Positions 56,325 to 64,000 of a stretch of DNA of 64,000 nt are shown here, piece after piece. The first letter of the stretch is position 1, and each line of letters begins with the position of its first letter. The position numbers were made by a program, and so were the translations under genes. The stretch is from UKL13-2 sp947085425 (GTDB lineage Bacteria > Pseudomonadota > Gammaproteobacteria > Burkholderiales > Usitatibacteraceae). Location of the stretch: assembly GCA_947085425.1 (NCBI GenBank), contig CAMTWK010000011.1, positions 1 through 64,000 of the forward strand, read 5' to 3'. Under the pieces are notes generated by a model. The model did not search any database. It was not told the DNA's origin and saw only the letters and a list, made by a program, of their open reading frames with translations.

Positions 56325-57094
56325 TGGCGGGTATTCACGCTACAGCGATTATTGATCCGCGTGCCCGGCTGGGTGCCAATGTCAGTGTTGGTGCCTACAC
56401 TGTGATTGACGGCGACGTGGAGATTGGTGATGGCACATCCATCGGCCATCACGCCGTCATCACCGGGCATACAACGCTTGGCCGTGATAACCGCTTGTTT
56501 CATTTTGTTTCGATCGGCGAGGCCAATCAGGATAAAAAGTACCAGGGTGAACCAACCCGGCTGGTGATTGGTGACCGTAATACCATTCGTGAATATTGTT
56601 CGTTGAATCGCGGCACGGCGCAGGACAGGGGTGTCACCACTATCGGCAACGACAACTGGTTGATGGCTTATGTTCACGTTGCCCATGACTGTATTGTTGG
56701 TTCCAACACAACCATTGCCAACTGCACACAACTGGCCGGTCATGTCGAAGTCGGTGATTGGGCGACGCTGGGGGGATTTACCGGCGTGCACCAATTTGTA
56801 AAGATCGGCGCGCACGTCATGTGCGGTGTATCGAGTGTGGTATTGATGGATATTCCTCCCTATGTCACCTGCGGCGGCAATCCGTTGGCTGCGGTGGGTG
56901 TCAATTCCGAGGGGTTAAAACGGCGTGGTTATACCGCCGAGCAAATCACCAACATCAAACGTGCCTATAAAACGCTTTACCGAAATGGCCTCGGTTTTGC
57001 CGACGCAAAGGCGGCGCTGGCGAACGACGCTGCACCGGAGGTGCAAGTGCTGGCGAATTTCTTGCAGACCTCCACCCGCGGTATTGTGCGTTAA
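56324..57094 (+). CDS. lpxA: UDP-N-acetylglucosamine acyltransferase
   Basis: A 256-residue beta-helix acyltransferase with the catalytic histidine in FTGVHQFVKIGAH and the C-terminal helical domain. First step of lipid A synthesis. Its ATG overlaps the fabZ TGA by one base (TGATG). Confidence 0.97.
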   Translation: MAGIHATAIIDPRARLGANVSVGAYTVIDGDVEIGDGTSIGHHAVITGHTTLGRDNRLFHFVSIGEANQDKKYQGEPTRLVIGDRNTIREYCSLNRGTAQDRGVTTIGNDNWLMAYVHVAHDCIVGSNTTIANCTQLAGHVEVGDWATLGGFTGVHQFVKIGAHVMCGVSSVVLMDIPPYVTCGGNPLAAVGVNSEGLKRRGYTAEQITNIKRAYKTLYRNGLGFADAKAALANDAAPEVQVLANFLQTSTRGIVR

Positions 57095-57098
57095 CTAT

Positions 57099-58298
57099 AT
57101 GAAGATTGGTATTGTTGCCGGAGAACCATCAGGAGACGCAATTGGCGCGTCGTTGATTCGCGCCTTGCGGGCGGAGTATCCGCAGCTCGAATTTGTCGGC
57201 ATTGCCGGGCCAAAAATGCAGTCTGCAGGCGCCAGGTCGTGGTTCGGTATGGAAACACTGGCGGTGCGTGGTTATGTCGAGGTGCTCAAGCGTTTCCGAA
57301 AAATCCATGCCATGCGCCGTGCGTTAAAGGCGCGATTGTTGGCGGAAAAAATCAATCTGTTTATCGGTATTGATGCGCCGGATTTTAATCTGGGCCTCGA
57401 GCGCGATTTAAAACGGGCCGGAGTCACCACGGTGCATTATGTGAGTCCGTCGATCTGGGCGTGGCGGGGCGAACGCATTCATAAAATCAAGGCGGCGGTT
57501 GATCATATGCTGACCATTTTTCCATTTGAGCAGCAGATTTATGACCGAGCCGGAATTGCCTCGTCCTATGTTGGGCACCCGTTTGCCGATGAGTTTCCCA
57601 AGGCGTCGCAGCAGGCTTCGGCACGCACACAATTACGATTAAAACCGTCCCAATTGGTCGTATCACTGTTGCCAGGCAGCCGGCAAACGGAACTGGATTA
57701 CCATGCCGGCTTGTTTCTTGAGGCTGCCAAGTGTTTGCATAAACAATTTCCGGAGGCCATTTTTCTGGTGCCTCTTGCCACACGCGAAACACGCGAACAG
57801 TTTGATGCAATGAAATGGAAAATGGGCGCGCAGGATCTGCCGCTGCAAATTCTATTTGGGCATGCAAACTTTGCCCTGGCGGCGGCGGATGTGGCGCTGG
57901 TGGCGAGTGGTACGGCCACCTTGGAGGCGGCGATGCTGCGATGCCCGCACGTGATTGCCTACAAAATGTCGCCGACAACTTTTCGCATGATGAAAGGCAA
58001 GGCATACCTTCCCTATGTGGGGCTGCCGAATATTTTGGCCAACGAATGGCTGGTGCCTGAATTACTTCAGGATGAGGCGACACCGGAAAATTTGGCGCAG
58101 GCGATGGGCAATTGGATCAAACATCCTGACGCGGCTGATCGATTGCGTGCGCGTTTTGCCACGATTCATGCCGATTTGGCCGTGAATAATAGTCAACGTG
58201 TTGTTGACGCACTGCGACCCTTGCTGGCCCGGTATGGCTCCGGTGGTGCGCCCGCTGCGGTCGGCGCAGAAAAAAATGCTGAAGCGGCTGTCGCCTGA
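57099..58298 (+). CDS. lpxB: Lipid-A-disaccharide synthase
   Basis: A 399-residue GT19 glycosyltransferase joining UDP-diacylglucosamine and lipid X; AGEPSGDAIGASLI at the N-terminus and SPSIWAWRGERIHKI are typical. Start ATG 57099, four bases after lpxA; it overlaps rnhB by 23 bases. Confidence 0.97.
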   Translation: MKIGIVAGEPSGDAIGASLIRALRAEYPQLEFVGIAGPKMQSAGARSWFGMETLAVRGYVEVLKRFRKIHAMRRALKARLLAEKINLFIGIDAPDFNLGLERDLKRAGVTTVHYVSPSIWAWRGERIHKIKAAVDHMLTIFPFEQQIYDRAGIASSYVGHPFADEFPKASQQASARTQLRLKPSQLVVSLLPGSRQTELDYHAGLFLEAAKCLHKQFPEAIFLVPLATRETREQFDAMKWKMGAQDLPLQILFGHANFALAAADVALVASGTATLEAAMLRCPHVIAYKMSPTTFRMMKGKAYLPYVGLPNILANEWLVPELLQDEATPENLAQAMGNWIKHPDAADRLRARFATIHADLAVNNSQRVVDALRPLLARYGSGGAPAAVGAEKNAEAAVA

Positions 58299-58899
58299 TC
58301 ATCTCAGATGCGGCGTTGATGAGGCGGGTCGCGGCCCGCTTGCCGGTGCGGTGTATGCCGCTGCCGTCATTCTCGATCCGCGGCGACCGATAGTCGGCTT
58401 GGCGGACTCCAAAAAGCTAAGCGAAAAAAAACGACACCATTTGGAGCAGATGATTACCGACAATGCTGTTGCCTATGCGGTCGCGTTTGCCAGTGTCGAA
58501 GAAATTGATCGCTTGAATATTTTGCAGGCAAGTTTGCTGGCGATGAAACGTGCGGTGGAGGGGTTGGCGATGACACCGGCAGAGGCGTTGATCGATGGAT
58601 TACATATTCCCATTCTGATGATCCCGGCTCGCGCGATTATTGGCGGTGATGCGATTGAGGCAGCCATTTCAGCGGCTTCGATTTTGGCGAAGAATGCGCG
58701 TGATCGTGAAATGGTCACGATGAATGAGCGCTATCCCTTATACCAATTTGCCCGGCACAAGGGGTATGGCACACGTGTGCATATGCTTGCGCTCGGGGAG
58801 TATGGACCTTGTCCGATTCATCGTCGGAGTTTTGCGCCGGTGCGATTGGCAGAGCAAAAAATGCAGGGTAAAAATTGTGAAACATATATTGAAAATTGA
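58276..58899 (+). CDS. rnhB: Ribonuclease HII
   Basis: A 207-residue RNase H type 2 with VDEAGRGPLAG (catalytic Asp-Glu) and LADSKKLSEKKR, plus a downstream catalytic aspartate. It removes RNA from RNA-DNA hybrids and single ribonucleotides from DNA. It starts within the end of lpxB. dnaE, which commonly follows in gammaproteobacteria, is absent here. Confidence 0.95.
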   Translation: MLKRLSPDHLRCGVDEAGRGPLAGAVYAAAVILDPRRPIVGLADSKKLSEKKRHHLEQMITDNAVAYAVAFASVEEIDRLNILQASLLAMKRAVEGLAMTPAEALIDGLHIPILMIPARAIIGGDAIEAAISAASILAKNARDREMVTMNERYPLYQFARHKGYGTRVHMLALGEYGPCPIHRRSFAPVRLAEQKMQGKNCETYIEN

Positions 58900-58980
58900 T
58901 ATTGAATTTCCCCGTTTGGCGCTCGTTTCCGACCATAAGTGGCCCGAAAATGGCGTATCCTACTGTGTTTTAAAAGTGCG

Positions 58981-59772
58981 ATGAAGACAGTTCATTCCCG
59001 CGACAATCCATTTGCCCGCCACCTGATCGCGCTGGCACATTCTTCGCGCGAACGGAAAAAAAGCGGCCATACGGTATTGGACGGCGCGCATCTGGTTGAT
59101 GCATTTATTGCCTCCGGTCGTGTGCCCCTGGCCGTGGCAATTCGTGAATCTGCCGCAGGCAGCGACGATGCGCGGGTGTTGATAAATAAAATTGCCGGCC
59201 GCACGGTTGATATCACCATACTTGCTGATGTGCTAATTGACGAGGCCTCGGCGCTAGACTCGCCGGCGTCGATTATGGCGATTGTCGACACACCTTCAGC
59301 ACAACCCATCCCGGTGGATGCGGATGTGGTCATCGTGCTCGATAACGTTCAAGACCCGGGCAACGTCGGGACGATTTTGCGCAGTGCCGCCGCTTTTGGC
59401 GTTCACCACGCTGTGCTGGGCAAGGGCACCGCCTTTGCGTGGTCGCCAAAGGTTTTGCGTGCGGGACAAGGCGCGCATTTTGCTATCAATATTGTCGAGG
59501 GGGTGGATGTCGTCAAATTTCTGGGGGTGTTCGGCGGGGATTCTTTTGCACTGGTGCCGTCGCAACTCGGCGCAACATCTATCATGAATGCAAATTTTTC
59601 CGGTCCGGTTGCGATGCTGATTGGCAGTGAAGGTTCGGGATTGGCGCCAAATGTGATTGCTGCGGCCAGCCATCGTGTCACGATTCCCATGCCGGGTGAA
59701 ACGGAATCATTAAATGCCGCGGTATGCGCGGCAATCGCCATGTATGAAATGCGGCGGCAGCGGCATGCCTGA
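58981..59772 (+). CDS. SpoU (TrmH) family RNA 2'-O-methyltransferase
   Basis: A 263-residue SPOUT methyltransferase: substrate-binding N-terminal domain (about 1-105), then the three knot motifs VLDNVQDPGNVGTILRSAAAFG, LIGSEGSGL and IPMPGETESLNAAVCAAIA. The last two bind S-adenosylmethionine. It methylates a ribose in rRNA or tRNA; the target cannot be read from sequence. Start ATG 58981. It occupies the place often held by dnaE after rnhB. Confidence 0.88.
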   Translation: MKTVHSRDNPFARHLIALAHSSRERKKSGHTVLDGAHLVDAFIASGRVPLAVAIRESAAGSDDARVLINKIAGRTVDITILADVLIDEASALDSPASIMAIVDTPSAQPIPVDADVVIVLDNVQDPGNVGTILRSAAAFGVHHAVLGKGTAFAWSPKVLRAGQGAHFAINIVEGVDVVKFLGVFGGDSFALVPSQLGATSIMNANFSGPVAMLIGSEGSGLAPNVIAAASHRVTIPMPGETESLNAAVCAAIAMYEMRRQRHA

Positions 59773-59840
59773 AATGAAAAACTATCCGACAGTTGGTGCG
59801 GTATTCACGTTGCCACTGTCACGCCGTTCACACTAATAAT

Positions 59841-60113
59841 ATGATGGAATTTTCCAAGTTGGAGTGGATCACAATTATCGGCACGTTGGCCGCCAGTCTG
59901 ACCACGATCTCGTTTGTGCCGCAGGTCGTAAAAATTTGGAAGTCCAAATGCGCGCGTGATATTTCGCTGCCGATGTACGTCAGCTTTACCGCCGGCGTTG
60001 CCTTGTGGTTGGCCTATGGTGTGATGATCGCATCGATTCCGATTATTGTTGCCAACATTGTTACGCTCGTTTTGGCAACGGCCGTCATCATTATGAAACT
60101 ACGCTGGGGATAG
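59841..60113 (+). CDS. SemiSWEET-type sugar transporter (PQ-loop protein)
   Basis: A 90-residue protein with three membrane helices and the PQ motif P27-Q28 in TTISFVPQVVKIWKSK. The ARDISLPMYVSFTAGVALWL segment matches bacterial SemiSWEETs, which dimerise to form a sugar pore. Two adjacent ATGs (59841, 59844) are possible starts. No sugar-metabolic partner is adjacent. Confidence 0.85.
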   Translation: MMEFSKLEWITIIGTLAASLTTISFVPQVVKIWKSKCARDISLPMYVSFTAGVALWLAYGVMIASIPIIVANIVTLVLATAVIIMKLRWG

Positions 60114-60558
60114 ACACGTTTCAACCTGCTGATCGTATCCAATACATTTTTTGAAAAGTATGTTGATTTCAACCTGGGGAAGGTCTGATTAAGTCAGAGT
60201 GTTGATGGATAAATTGGTTTTATCAAATCGGGATTTGGTTTTTGATCGGAAACGAACATATTTCTCGGCAAATGCGGACGGATTTACCGCGCCTTTGCGG
60301 TGTTTCCCGCATTTCATGCCACCGCAAACGCACCTCTGCCGTCCTGTCTGATCAAGTGGTGCCGTGCGCGATGCAGATTCACCAATCCGCATGCGGCAAA
60401 GAAGCGGTGCGCATTTTTCTGCAACCCGCGATAGCAAACCTTTCTGAAATCAAATATCCGCTTGATTGAGCGGGGCACGCTTTTTAGGACGTAGCTACGT
60501 TAAGCTACGTTCGCCAAAAGAAAAACGGCCCCTGATTTCTCAGGAGCCGTTTGAATTT
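60114..60558. repeat. Gene-free, repeat-like region with possible insertion-sequence end
   Basis: 445 bp without a credible gene. GGGGAAGGTCTGATTAAGTC begins at 60176 and resembles ends of IS5-type elements, with a short palindrome TCTGA-N5-TCAGA (60184-60198). A perfect 8-bp inverted repeat ACGTAGCT-N6-AGCTACGT lies at 60489-60510. An 82-codon minus frame here (60189-60437) is rich in Cys, Arg and Lys and looks non-coding. It may be a decayed insertion sequence. Confidence 0.35.
60521..60551 (-). terminator. Rho-independent terminator of tRNA-Lys
   Basis: On the minus strand AAACGGCTCCTGA-GAAA-TCAGGGGCCGTTTTT forms a stem of about 12 pairs with one mismatch and a T-run, eight bases after the tRNA CCA end. 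Confidence 0.88.
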
Positions 60559-60634
60559 TGGTAGGGCGTGGCAGATTCGAACTGCCGACCAACGGATTAA
60601 AAGTCCGCTGCTCTACCGGCTGAGCTAACGCCCC
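60559..60634 (-). tRNA. tRNA-Lys (TTT)
   Basis: Complete cloverleaf on the minus strand, anticodon TTT (60601-60599) in loop CTTTTAA, T-loop GTTCGAA, and an encoded CCA (60561-60559). The acceptor stem GGGGCGT/ACGCCCT pairs fully except for a G1-U72 wobble, where lysine tRNAs usually have G-C. Confidence 0.97.
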
Positions 60635-60716
60635 ATCATTTCTACGGCAGTATTTGTTTTATTACCGTGGAAAGCCTGCGATTATAGCGGCAAAAAAACC
60701 CTCGGTCAAACTTCAC

Positions 60717-62084
60717 TCACTTTTCAAACACAGATGACAACATCTGGAATGTGGCACGTAACGATTGCGCCTCGCCGCCTTCGGGTCGACCAGGACGGGA
60801 TTTCAGATTCCACGAGAAACAATCAATGTGGATCCACGCTTGGCCTTCGGGAATAAATCGCTCGAGGAACAGCGCGGCCGTAACCGAGCCGGCTTGCGGG
60901 CCGCTGGTGTTAACAATGTCGCCGATGTTGCTTTTAATCATCTCGTGGTACGGTTGCCAGAGTGGCATTCTCCATAGCGGATCCTGGCTTTTGGTTGCAG
61001 CAGCATTCAATCGCTCGAACCATGCGTCGGAATTGCTAAAAGTTGCCGGTAATTCGGGTCCGAGCGCCACACGTGCGGCTCCTGTCAAGGTCGCAAAATC
61101 AATGATCAGATCCGGCTTGCGCTCGGCGGCATAGGCCAACGCATCCGACAAGACAACCCTGCCTTCGGCATCGGTGTTGCCAATTTCGATTTTTAGCCCC
61201 GCGCGGGTGGAGACGATTTCACCAGGGCGATACGCATTGCCAGAAATCGCATTTTCTACGGCGGGAACCAACATATGCAACGACACCGGCAGTTTGGCTT
61301 GCATGATGAGTCGCGCCAGCGCCAGCGCATGGGCGCTTCCACCCATGTCTTTTTTCATTTGCCGCATTCCGTCGCCGCCCTTAATGTTGAGGCCGCCGGT
61401 ATCAAAACACACCCCTTTACCAACCACCGCAATTTTGGGGTGGGACGGATCGCCCCATAAAATTTCCAGCAGCCGCGGCGGGCGATGACTTGCGCGTCCA
61501 ACCGCATGAATCGCTGGAAAATTTTCATGGATCAGGGCATCACCCACAATTTCCCGGAAAACACCACCAAATTCGGTGGCAAGATTTTTTGCCACATTGG
61601 AAAGGTGTTCTGGTCCCATGTCCTCGGTCGGCGTATTCACCAAATCGCGGGTCAATGCGATGGCATCAAACATTTGTTGTGCTTTGGTGGTCTCGGCACA
61701 CGCCTTTACCATCAACACCGCCGATTTTTTCGGCTCTTTTTTGTAGCGTGAAAATTGATAGCCACCCAGCAACCACGAAACCGCCGCAACATAAGAGGAC
61801 AATGTTGATGATTCGGCAAGCCTATAGGTGCCGGCAGGAAGGTTAAACGGCAAATGCGCAAGGGAAAAAATATCAGCATCGCTGCTGATCCCTACATATA
61901 CCTTGTCTATCTTGCCGTCGTCACGCGGCATCACCACAAATGTGTGCGGTTTACCGCTAAAGTCTGCGGCCGCCAGCCAATTACGGCTGCGTTCATCCAG
62001 ACTGTTGAGTTGGCTCGCAAGTCGGCTGGTTGTGACCGTTTCTATTATTGTGGCAGCAGTTGCCGCATTGGTGGTGATTCCCAT
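60717..62084 (-). CDS. M17 leucyl aminopeptidase family protein
   Basis: A 455-residue cytoplasmic aminopeptidase: metal and active-site motifs VVGKGVCFDTGGLNIK, MKKDMGGSA and NTDAEGRVVLSDAL, with the N-terminal macro-like domain somewhat short. It releases N-terminal residues from peptides and could finish off imported peptides. It lies 18 bases after the nucleoside transporter gene and is probably co-transcribed with it. The link to murein peptides is not indicated by position. Confidence 0.92.
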   Translation of the reverse strand: MGITTNAATAATIIETVTTSRLASQLNSLDERSRNWLAAADFSGKPHTFVVMPRDDGKIDKVYVGISSDADIFSLAHLPFNLPAGTYRLAESSTLSSYVAAVSWLLGGYQFSRYKKEPKKSAVLMVKACAETTKAQQMFDAIALTRDLVNTPTEDMGPEHLSNVAKNLATEFGGVFREIVGDALIHENFPAIHAVGRASHRPPRLLEILWGDPSHPKIAVVGKGVCFDTGGLNIKGGDGMRQMKKDMGGSAHALALARLIMQAKLPVSLHMLVPAVENAISGNAYRPGEIVSTRAGLKIEIGNTDAEGRVVLSDALAYAAERKPDLIIDFATLTGAARVALGPELPATFSNSDAWFERLNAAATKSQDPLWRMPLWQPYHEMIKSNIGDIVNTSGPQAGSVTAALFLERFIPEGQAWIHIDCFSWNLKSRPGRPEGGEAQSLRATFQMLSSVFEK

Positions 62085-62102
62085 AACGGGCCCCGGGGAA
62101 AA

Positions 62103-63353
62103 TTAATAAAATATGCCGACCAGGGCACCGCAAGAAAGGGTGGCCAGCGTGCCGGAAATGAGGCACTTATAACCCAGATCAATAATTTCACTGCGCCGTT
62201 CCGGGCACATGGTTCCCATACCACCGATGATGATGCCCAGTGATGCAAAATTGGCAAAGCCACATAAGGAATAAATCATCATGACGCGGCTGCGCTCACT
62301 CAGCATCTCGGGGGCAAGTTTGGCCATATCGATATAGGCGATAAATTCGTTCAGTACGGTTTTGGTTCCCATCAATGCGCCGGCTGTGTGTGCCTCCGCC
62401 CAAGGAATGCCCGTCAACCAAACGACGGGTGACATGGCCCAGCCAAAAACTCCCTGCAGGGTGATCGCCTTGCCGCCGATATGCGGCAAAAATCCAAACA
62501 GCGTGTTCAGCAACGCGATCAATGCCGTCAAAACCAACAACATGGCGACAATATTGATATAAATGGACACACCTTCAACCGCGCCCTGGGTGACCGCATC
62601 CATGGTGCTGGCCACCGGTTGTCCACTGCTAATCATGCCTTCTGTGACCGGGCCTTCGTGCGGCACCATGAGTGCCGAAAACGCAATTGCCGCCGGCGCA
62701 CTGATAAAGGAGACAATCAAAATATGGCCGATTGCATCGGGCACAATGGGCCGCAAAATGATGCCGTATAACACCATGACGGTGCCGGCAATACCGGCCA
62801 TCCCGCAAGTCATGGTGATAAAAAGTTCACCGCGCGAAAGTTTGGCAATATAGGGTTTGATGACCAGTGGTGCCTCGACAGTGCCAAGAAAAATGTTGGC
62901 CGCTGTGGAAACGCCCACCGCACCACCCACGCCAAGAGTTTTTTTCAAAATCCAGGAAAAAGCATTTACCACCATGGGCAAGATTTTCCAAAAAAACAAT
63001 ACCGACGACAATGCAGAAACCACAATCACCAGTGGCAGAGCCTGGGTTGCGAATATAAACGGTGCACGCTCGCCCTCTTTTAACGCGTACGGAGCGTCAC
63101 CACCACCCAGAAAGCCAAACACAAACATGGTTCCCTGACGGGTGGCATCGGCAATGCCATTTAATGCGGTGTTCAGAAATAGCGCGACTTCTTTGAAGTG
63201 GGGGAACTTAAACAACAGTACAAACATGACGATCTGAAGAATGATCGCGCCGATAACTGTTCGCCATGGGATTACCCGCCGCTTTTCGGAAATGGTCCAA
63301 GCGAATGCATACAAAACAAAAAAGCCCAGCAGGCTTTGCAAGACTAGCATCAT
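62103..63353 (-). CDS. Concentrative nucleoside transporter (CNT/NupC family)
   Basis: A 416-residue inner-membrane symporter with an N-terminal three-helix CNT domain, the Gate domain (GGAVGVSTAANIFLGTVEAPLVI) and the C-terminal CNT domain (GTKTVLNEFIAY, CGFANFASLGI). It imports nucleosides with H+ or Na+. ATG 63353 has AAAGG about nine bases upstream; the earlier frame to 63470 is unlikely. It is divergent from a 5'-nucleotidase gene that would produce its substrate. Confidence 0.93.
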   Translation of the reverse strand: MMLVLQSLLGFFVLYAFAWTISEKRRVIPWRTVIGAIILQIVMFVLLFKFPHFKEVALFLNTALNGIADATRQGTMFVFGFLGGGDAPYALKEGERAPFIFATQALPLVIVVSALSSVLFFWKILPMVVNAFSWILKKTLGVGGAVGVSTAANIFLGTVEAPLVIKPYIAKLSRGELFITMTCGMAGIAGTVMVLYGIILRPIVPDAIGHILIVSFISAPAAIAFSALMVPHEGPVTEGMISSGQPVASTMDAVTQGAVEGVSIYINIVAMLLVLTALIALLNTLFGFLPHIGGKAITLQGVFGWAMSPVVWLTGIPWAEAHTAGALMGTKTVLNEFIAYIDMAKLAPEMLSERSRVMMIYSLCGFANFASLGIIIGGMGTMCPERRSEIIDLGYKCLISGTLATLSCGALVGIFY

Positions 63354-63520
63354 GGTGGCGTACCTTTGGTAAGGAAGACGAGTTGAACTCAGCAGAAATT
63401 CGGTTGGATCTAGAAGACAACCAAATAAATACAAGCGAAATAATACTCGGTGCACGCCAATATTAACCATTGGCGTAAAATCGGCGTCATTTCGTCAAAC
63501 GTAAATTGAAGGTTGCCTAT

Positions 63521-64000
63521 ATGTTAAAGCTGCTCCAACCCGCTGGTTATTTTTCCGCCATCGTATTATTCCTTGCCGGATGTGCGCAGCTTCCATCTGC
63601 GCCGGTCGTTTCCCCGCAAGTTGCAACGATTGCAGTAAAAGTCATCGCTTTTAATGATTTTCACGGCAATTTGAAGACCCCTAATTTGCGTGTTCCGGTC
63701 GCCGACACCAGTCAGGCCACGGGTATCCGCTTTGAACCGGCGGGCGGGGTTGAACAATTTTCGGCCGTGGTTCAGTCGCTGAAGGCAAAAAATCCAAATC
63801 ATTTGGTGGTGACCGCAGGTGACATGGTCGGGGCGACCCCCTTATTGTCGGCATTTTTCAAAGATGAGCCCACCATTGAAGCAATGAATCTGGTCGGTAT
63901 TGATTTTCATGCGGTTGGCAACCACGAGTTTGATTATGGTGTCGCACACTTGAAGCGCTTGCAACGGGGTGGCTGTGCACCAGATTCGAAAACAAATTTG
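63521..64000 (+). CDS. 5'-nucleotidase/UDP-sugar hydrolase family lipoprotein (3' end cut by window)
   Basis: The first 160 codons of a calcineurin-like metallophosphatase lipoprotein; the frame is open to the window edge. Lipobox LAGC (C21) follows a hydrophobic signal. Metal-site motifs are NDFHGN (45-50), AGDMVGATP and GNHEFDYG. GAAGG lies eight bases before ATG 63521. The family (UshA and relatives) hydrolyses extracellular nucleotides to nucleosides. The divergent CNT transporter would take these up, forming a nucleotide-scavenging pair. Confidence 0.87.
   Translation, partial: MLKLLQPAGYFSAIVLFLAGCAQLPSAPVVSPQVATIAVKVIAFNDFHGNLKTPNLRVPVADTSQATGIRFEPAGGVEQFSAVVQSLKAKNPNHLVVTAGDMVGATPLLSAFFKDEPTIEAMNLVGIDFHAVGNHEFDYGVAHLKRLQRGGCAPDSKTNL

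Noticed and set aside
60189..60437. 82-codon minus-strand frame in the repeat-like region
   Set aside because: No family resemblance, no ribosome-binding site, and unusual Cys/Arg/Lys-rich composition.

Overview
The window looks like chromosomal DNA of a gammaproteobacterium, most like the Xanthomonadales (Lysobacterales). Three things point there: the core run rpsB-tsf-pyrH-frr-uppS-cdsA-dxr-rseP-bamA-skp-lpxD-fabZ-lpxA-lpxB-rnhB, the order smc-zipA-ligA (ZipA is gammaproteobacterial), and the pair map-glnD next to rpsB. A GntR-type nagQ with a SIS-type glucosamine-6-phosphate deaminase and nagX also fits this group. The species cannot be named from the sequence.

Left part (1-5.2 kb): a lysine-degradation module (lysine epsilon-dehydrogenase/saccharopine dehydrogenase family enzyme, aminoadipate-semialdehyde dehydrogenase, divergent Lrp/AsnC regulator). 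It is bracketed by two inverted copies of a MITE-like element of about 249 bp with perfect 22-bp terminal inverted repeats. A third, partial copy lies near 11.8 kb. An SpmA-SpmB-like membrane protein follows.

Middle-left part (5.4-28.2 kb): the most interesting region, a dense peptidoglycan (murein) recycling or scavenging island. It carries a family-5 oligopeptide-binding protein, nagQ-nagA-nagB-II, a GAF-GGDEF protein, then murQ, an AmpG-like permease, nagX, a GHL10 (DigH/YngK-like) lipoprotein hydrolase, a BadF-type amino-sugar kinase, an AmiD-like lipoprotein amidase and a class C serine hydrolase. On the other strand are a Tat-exported LD-carboxypeptidase and a TonB-dependent receptor; beyond them come a PBP4-like carboxypeptidase, a VanX/DdpX-like D-Ala-D-Ala dipeptidase and an M14 AstE-like hydrolase. 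Together they can be read as a route from outer-membrane uptake, through periplasmic trimming and inner-membrane import, to fructose-6-phosphate and free D-alanine. Three promoters in this island (nagQ, murQ, and the divergent receptor/PBP4 pair) share a 20-bp direct-repeat motif with an exact 11-bp period, which I propose is the operator of NagQ or another shared regulator.

Centre (28.2-43.1 kb): tRNA-His, queF, smc, zipA, ligA, galU, a purine-salvage pair (hpt and an MTA/MTI phosphorylase), def, a small membrane protein, glnD and map. Between map and rpsB lies a membrane protein with a Bro-N-like tail whose two halves are in different frames, joined at a canonical A-AAA-AAC slippery heptamer.

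Right part (44-64 kb): the conserved translation/isoprenoid/outer-membrane/lipid A cluster, ending in rnhB, a SpoU-type RNA methyltransferase and a SemiSWEET transporter. A roughly 445-bp gene-free, repeat-like stretch and tRNA-Lys follow. Last come an M17 aminopeptidase with a concentrative nucleoside transporter and, divergently, a 5'-nucleotidase lipoprotein cut by the window edge. I saw no CRISPR array, prophage, complete insertion sequence or rRNA operon.
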